Below, piece after piece: positions 29,431 through 33,612 of a stretch of DNA of 33,612 nt (position 1 is the stretch's first letter; each line of letters starts with the position of its first letter). The notes beneath the pieces were generated by a model, which did not search any database, was not told where the DNA came from, and was given only the letters and a program-made list of their open reading frames with translations. A program made the position numbers and the translations under genes. Origin of the DNA: Paulinella micropora (lineage: Eukaryota; Cercozoa; Imbricatea; Euglyphida). The stretch covers positions 190,299 through 223,910 of the forward strand of contig BJOX01000147.1 in NCBI GenBank assembly GCA_009731375.1, in the 5' to 3' direction.

Positions 29431-29680
29431 TATCTATCTATCTATCCCTGGAGACGGTCTCTGCCACTGGCAACTCAGCCTAGGGTTCAGATCTAACTAT
29501 CTCCTACAATGACGATTTTGTGTCCGCCGTTAATCGCGCGCAGCGCAAGGGCTAAACAGGCAACCAACTCCTGACCATGGCTGATGAAGTCGGGGCGTGA
29601 TGCAAAGGGTTGATGAAGTCGGGGTTGTAGAAGGTAACTCACAACGAGCGTGAACTCCTGAAACCTCGACTTGCGTGTGA
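29431..29680. other. Unique non-coding spacer
   Basis: It contains only a small direct repeat of TTGATGAAGTCGGGG type near 29,580-29,625. No gene or RNA is recognised. Confidence 0.5.
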
Positions 29681-29906
29681 CATCATCTCCTTAGGGCACA
29701 CGCTCCTGGGGAGTGTTCTAGTGTTGTCCCGTATAGTTCAAAAGGGCTCGGCTACCTTTCGGCTTGAACTGGGCACAGACACCAACCACAGCGAGACAGT
29801 GGTTGGTGTGCAGCTTGGCCGGTGCTGAAAGTTCTTGTCCGGGGGTAGTATAGGAGGCAATGGCTTTTCAAGCTAAGCCACGCCCATAGATTAAACATTA
29901 AACATA
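29681..29906 (+). mobile_element. Second dispersed repeat family, copy 2
   Basis: It has the same hairpin, order and TTAAACATTAAACAT end as 29199-29430, and is likewise followed by TATC repeats. Confidence 0.6.
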
Positions 29907-29971
29907 TCTATCTATAGGACTCGCTCTCAAATGCAGCCATCGTTCCTAACGCTGCAACAACGGTCCATACC

Positions 29972-30029
<58 letters not shown>

Positions 30030-30032
<3 letters not shown>

Positions 30033-30450
30033 CAATCTAATCTAATCTAATCTAATCTAATCTAATCTAATCTAATCTGATCTAATCGAATCGAATCGAA
30101 TCTAATCTAATCTAATCTAATCTAATCTAATCTAATCTAATCTAATCTAATCGAATCGAATCAAATCCAATCGAATCCAATCGAATCCAATCGAATCCAA
30201 TCGAATCCAATCGAATCCAATCGAATCCAATCGAATCCAATCGAATCCAATCCAATCCAATCCAATCCAATCCAATCCAATCCAATCCAATCCAATCTAA
30301 TCTAATCTAATCTAATCTAATCTAATCTAATCTAATCTAATCCAATCCAATCCAATCCAATCTAATCTAATCTAATCTGATCTGATCTGATCTGATCTGA
30401 TCTGATCTAATCTGATCAAATCTAATCTAATCTAATCTATCCTAATCTAT
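30030..30450. repeat. Pentanucleotide (TCTAA/TCGAA/TCCAA/TCTGA)n array
   Basis: About 420 bp of five-base repeats fall into homogeneous blocks of variants, including a decamer TCGAATCCAA repeated about nine times. It is flanked by TATC arrays. Confidence 0.95.
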
Positions 30451-31172
<722 letters not shown>

Positions 31173-31182
31173 NNNNNNNNNN

Positions 31183-31469
31183 GAATAAAACCTGCTCTGT
31201 CGGTTTATACTAGACTGTCGAACAGTCTCGAAACTCCATCTGCTTACTGGGTCCTCTGTAATGGAGGTGGGAGCTCGTTCTGCAAGGGGCGCTTATGAAA
31301 CGAGCCCTGGCCCCGCCTGGTACTAGGGAGCTTTGGTATCGCCTGTATCAGTCCCTTCCGTGCAAACATCACGGCTTAGCTGGGCATCGGGTTAATACTT
31401 TACCCACAGACTTCCTTGGTTGACGAAATCAGAAGCTCCTTTTTTCTGACATTAGTCGATATCTCATCT
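31183..31469 (+). mobile_element. Dispersed repeat with (TATC)n tail, copy 3
   Basis: It is nearly identical to 25319-25609, including the GATATCTCATC end and TATC tail. Small differences include a shortened CCTGCTCTG region. The 5' boundary is cut by the gap. Confidence 0.65.
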
Positions 31470-31584
31470 ATCTATCTATCTATCTGTCTATGTCTGCAAC
31501 TTCTACTAGCTATTTGCAGCTATTCCTTCGGTTTTTTCTCGTTCGGTTGTATGCATGCATGTATGTATGTATGTATGTATGTAG

Positions 31585-32296
31585 GATGTTGGACCTCCGC
31601 AAGATCAGGGTGATAATCATGAACCAGCTGTCAATGTCGATCTTCATCCACAAAGCCAGAGTGGTGACGAAAATGATAGTGATGCCACTCGCAACACCAA
31701 CAAGCCAGGAAAGGCCGCTGATAGCGATGGTGATAATGATAGCAATCATCCCCCAGCCCATGGTGATGGCGATGGTGATAGTGATGCTAATAATCGCCGT
31801 CCAGGCCCAGCTGATGATGGTGGCGATGGCAGAGGAAAAGGTGGTGATGGTCCTCGAGGTGATGATGACAATGGCAGAGGTGATGTTGGTCCCAGAAGTG
31901 ATGATGATGATGAGGGCAAAGGTGACGGAGGCAAGGGTGACGGTGGGAAAGGTCCAGTCCTTGCAGCCAAATCGGACGCAAGGACAGGCAGGGAAGGCCC
32001 TGACTCGGATGATCACGCAGGGTCTGATGGTGATAAGCACAAGGCAGGTCATAGCGGCGATAATGATGATGACAATGCATATCCTAAACCCGGCAAGTTT
32101 GCTGACACAGTCGACCCGGCCTCACTTGCCAGCGCAGGTGGACATAGAGGCAAGACAGGCAAGGCAGGTGATGATGATGGCAGTGATGCCAATCGCAAAC
32201 CTGGCCACGCTGCTGACGGTGATAATGATGGACACAAAAGAGACTATGTTGGGGACGATGGCGATGCAAACGGTAAAGCAGGCCACGACAACCAAG
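31585..32296 (+). CDS. Candidate exon 11, Gly/Asp-rich repeat segment
   Basis: 712 nt are open between acceptor GTATGTAG and donor CCAAG-GTGCTT, entering in phase 0. There is no ATG start, so it is easily missed. The product is rich in Gly, Asp, Asn, Lys and His with degenerate repeats such as NKPGKAADSDGDND, NRKPGHAADGDNDGH and KAGHSGDNDDDN. Repeats recognisable at the protein level support this frame over an overlapping Met/Ile/Val-rich one. No family is recognised. It suits an extracellular, possibly cation-binding region (inference from acidity). Confidence 0.5.
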
Positions 32297-32423
32297 GTGC
32301 TTGCCTGCTTGCTTGCCTGCTTGTTTGCGAATTGTNNNNNNNNNNTTGTTTGCTTGCTTGCTTGCTTGCTTGTTTGCTCGCTTCTTTGTTCTTGCTTACT
32401 CGCTCATTTGCTTGCCTGTTCAC

Positions 32424-32480
<57 letters not shown>

Positions 32481-32485
32481 GTATT
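32297..32485. repeat. TTGC-type repeats, gap and (TTA)n
   Basis: CTTGC repeats begin directly at the candidate donor and are broken by 10 N at 32336-32345. They are followed by a TTA array leading into the next SINE-like copy. Confidence 0.9.
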
Positions 32486-32896
32486 CAGCCCAATGGCCTC
32501 AAGGCGTTAATCTGTGACGCCAACTCATAACCCTTTGGTGGTAGATGCTGGGGAGGAGGGTCGTTGCGTGCGTAAAAGATCTTAAACTCCGCATATGCTG
32601 GTTGATAGCCCAGGACCCAGCAGACACCAGATTGTTATGGGTGGGGTTTCGAGGCAGCTCTAGCAACCGCGCTTGGTGTATGCACTTGCACATTCGGTGA
32701 CGTCTTGCAAGAGGTTGCTGGGACTGCGGAATAACCTCGGCTTAGTGCAGTCTTGCCCTCAGGAGCTCCATCGGTGGCCCCGATCATCAGGCGAGAGACT
32801 GACACGGGGGGGTGGAGGACCTCGAACAAGGGTATTGGAGGCTTATGTCCGTTGAGGATATGCCATTAGCTGCATCAGTACGCCTCAGATATAGTA
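32486..32896 (+). mobile_element. 411-bp SINE-like repeat, copy 2
   Basis: Same length and ends as copy 1, with only scattered base differences. Unlike copies 1 and 3 it is followed by unique sequence rather than a TTA tail. Confidence 0.65.
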
Positions 32897-32978
32897 AATC
32901 TGCCTTGGAGCGTTGACTGTGACATGTTTGAAGGAAATCCCGATGAAAAAACCTGGTCACACTTGCTAAACAGAGTTC

Positions 32979-33389
32979 CAGCCCAATGGCCTCAAGGCGT
33001 TAAACTGTGACCCCAACTCATAACCCTTTGGTGGTAGATGCTGGGGAGGAGGGTCGTTGCGCGCGTAAAAGATCTTAAACTCCGCATATGCTGGTTGATA
33101 GCCCAGGACCCAGCAGACACCAGATTGTTATGGGTGGGGTTTCGAGGCAGCTCTAGCAACCGCGCTTGGTGTATGCACTTGCACATTCGGTGACGTCTTG
33201 CAAGAGGTTGCTGGGACTGCGGAATAACCTCGGCTTAGTGCAGTCTTGCCCTCAGGAGCTCCATCGGTGGCCCCGATCATCAGGCGAGAGACTGACACGG
33301 GGGGGTGGAGGACCTCGAACAAGGGTATTGGAGGCTTATGTCCGTTGAGGATATGCCATTAGCTGCATCAGTACGCCTCAGATATAGTA
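32979..33389 (+). mobile_element. 411-bp SINE-like repeat, copy 3
   Basis: Same length and ends as the other copies, 82 bp after copy 2, followed by a (TTA)n tail. It is preceded by TCACACTTGCTAAACAGAGT, which also precedes copy 4, so the element probably extends at least 25 bases further 5'. Confidence 0.65.
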
Positions 33390-33456
33390 TTATTATTATT
33401 ATTATTATTATTACTATTATTATTATTACTATTACTATTATTATTATTATTATTAC

Positions 33457-33508
<52 letters not shown>

Positions 33509-33511
33509 TTG

Positions 33512-33612
33512 GACACCGTGATAGCCCAGTGGTCAAGTTCTACCATCTGGGCCCACCTAGTCACACTTGCTAAACAGAGTTCCAGCCCAATGGCCTCAAG
33601 GCGTTAAACTGT
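33512..33612 (+). mobile_element. tRNA-like head joined to SINE-like copy 4 (cut by window end)
   Basis: The A-box-containing head (GATAGCCCAGTGGTCAAGTT) is followed directly by TCACACTTGCTAAACAGAGT and the first 30 bases of the 411-bp body. The B-box part is missing here. This links the tRNA-like head and the 411-bp body as parts of one composite element or as nested insertions. Confidence 0.5.

Noticed and set aside
30030-30450. Telomeric repeat
   Set aside because: The pentamers do not match known telomere units, several variants are mixed, and the array is internal.
31490-32330. Met/Ile/Val-rich membrane protein in the overlapping frame
   Set aside because: It is the shifted reading of GAT/GGT codons. 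Repeats are recognisable only in the Gly/Asp-rich frame.

Overview
The window is eukaryotic nuclear DNA in two very different parts. Positions 1 to about 12,950 are compact, AT-rich and gene-dense, and read as an integrated polinton-like virus (PLV) or Polinton-family element. It carries an adenain-type protease, a minor (penton) capsid protein, a double-jelly-roll major capsid protein, a probable virion surface protein, two ExoX-C-like small proteins, a protein-primed family B DNA polymerase with an OTU-like N-terminal region, a GIY-YIG nuclease and a small zinc-finger protein. The first 72 bases are the 3' end of another gene. The packaging ATPase, helicase, integrase and left terminus are not in the window and would lie further left. 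The host cannot be named from sequence alone. Spliced low-complexity secreted-type exons and extreme microsatellite load suggest a protist or alga.

Element layout: the tail gene, protease, minor capsid, major capsid and surface-protein genes run on +. The two ExoX-C-like genes, polymerase, GIY-YIG gene and zinc-finger gene run on -. The polymerase appears twice, on either side of a 10-N scaffold gap (9531-9540). The left copy (6622-9530) has the C-terminus but lacks about 15 N-terminal codons. The right copy (9569-11752) has the N-terminus but ends at an in-frame TGA inside polymerase motif B, just before the gap. This is best read as two variants of one gene placed side by side by the assembler, although a true tandem cannot be excluded.

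The least expected feature is a family of paired hairpins between the element's genes. Four loci (71-217, 5517-5660, 6135-6258, 12546-12648) share one layout: GATATTT, hairpin, AAACATC, AT-rich spacer, GATGTTT, hairpin, AAATATC. Several hairpins have the same fine architecture: an outer stem, a GA/GA internal loop, an inner stem and a GNA triloop. They overlap stop or start codons and bracket small accessory genes. They may be bidirectional 3'-end or polyadenylation signals, or folded recombination sites that make the small genes exchangeable.

Positions about 13,000-33,612 are host sequence: microsatellites (GTT/GAT, CA, TTA, TACA, TATC, GA/CT, and AATCT-type pentamers), several dispersed repeat families, and short islands of coding-like sequence all on +. 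The islands fit one split gene for a secreted low-complexity protein. It has a signal-peptide exon, Tyr/Gly/Ala-rich exons including a tandemly duplicated 66-nt exon, Ser/Thr/Pro-rich exons and a Gly/Asp-rich exon. Compatible GT-AG sites and phases can be found throughout, but the model is an inference. Its introns would consist mostly of microsatellite and short-repeat DNA. Seven runs of N interrupt the window (9531-9540, 18144-18200, 19282-19291, 20267-20381, 24438-24447, 31173-31182, 32336-32345).
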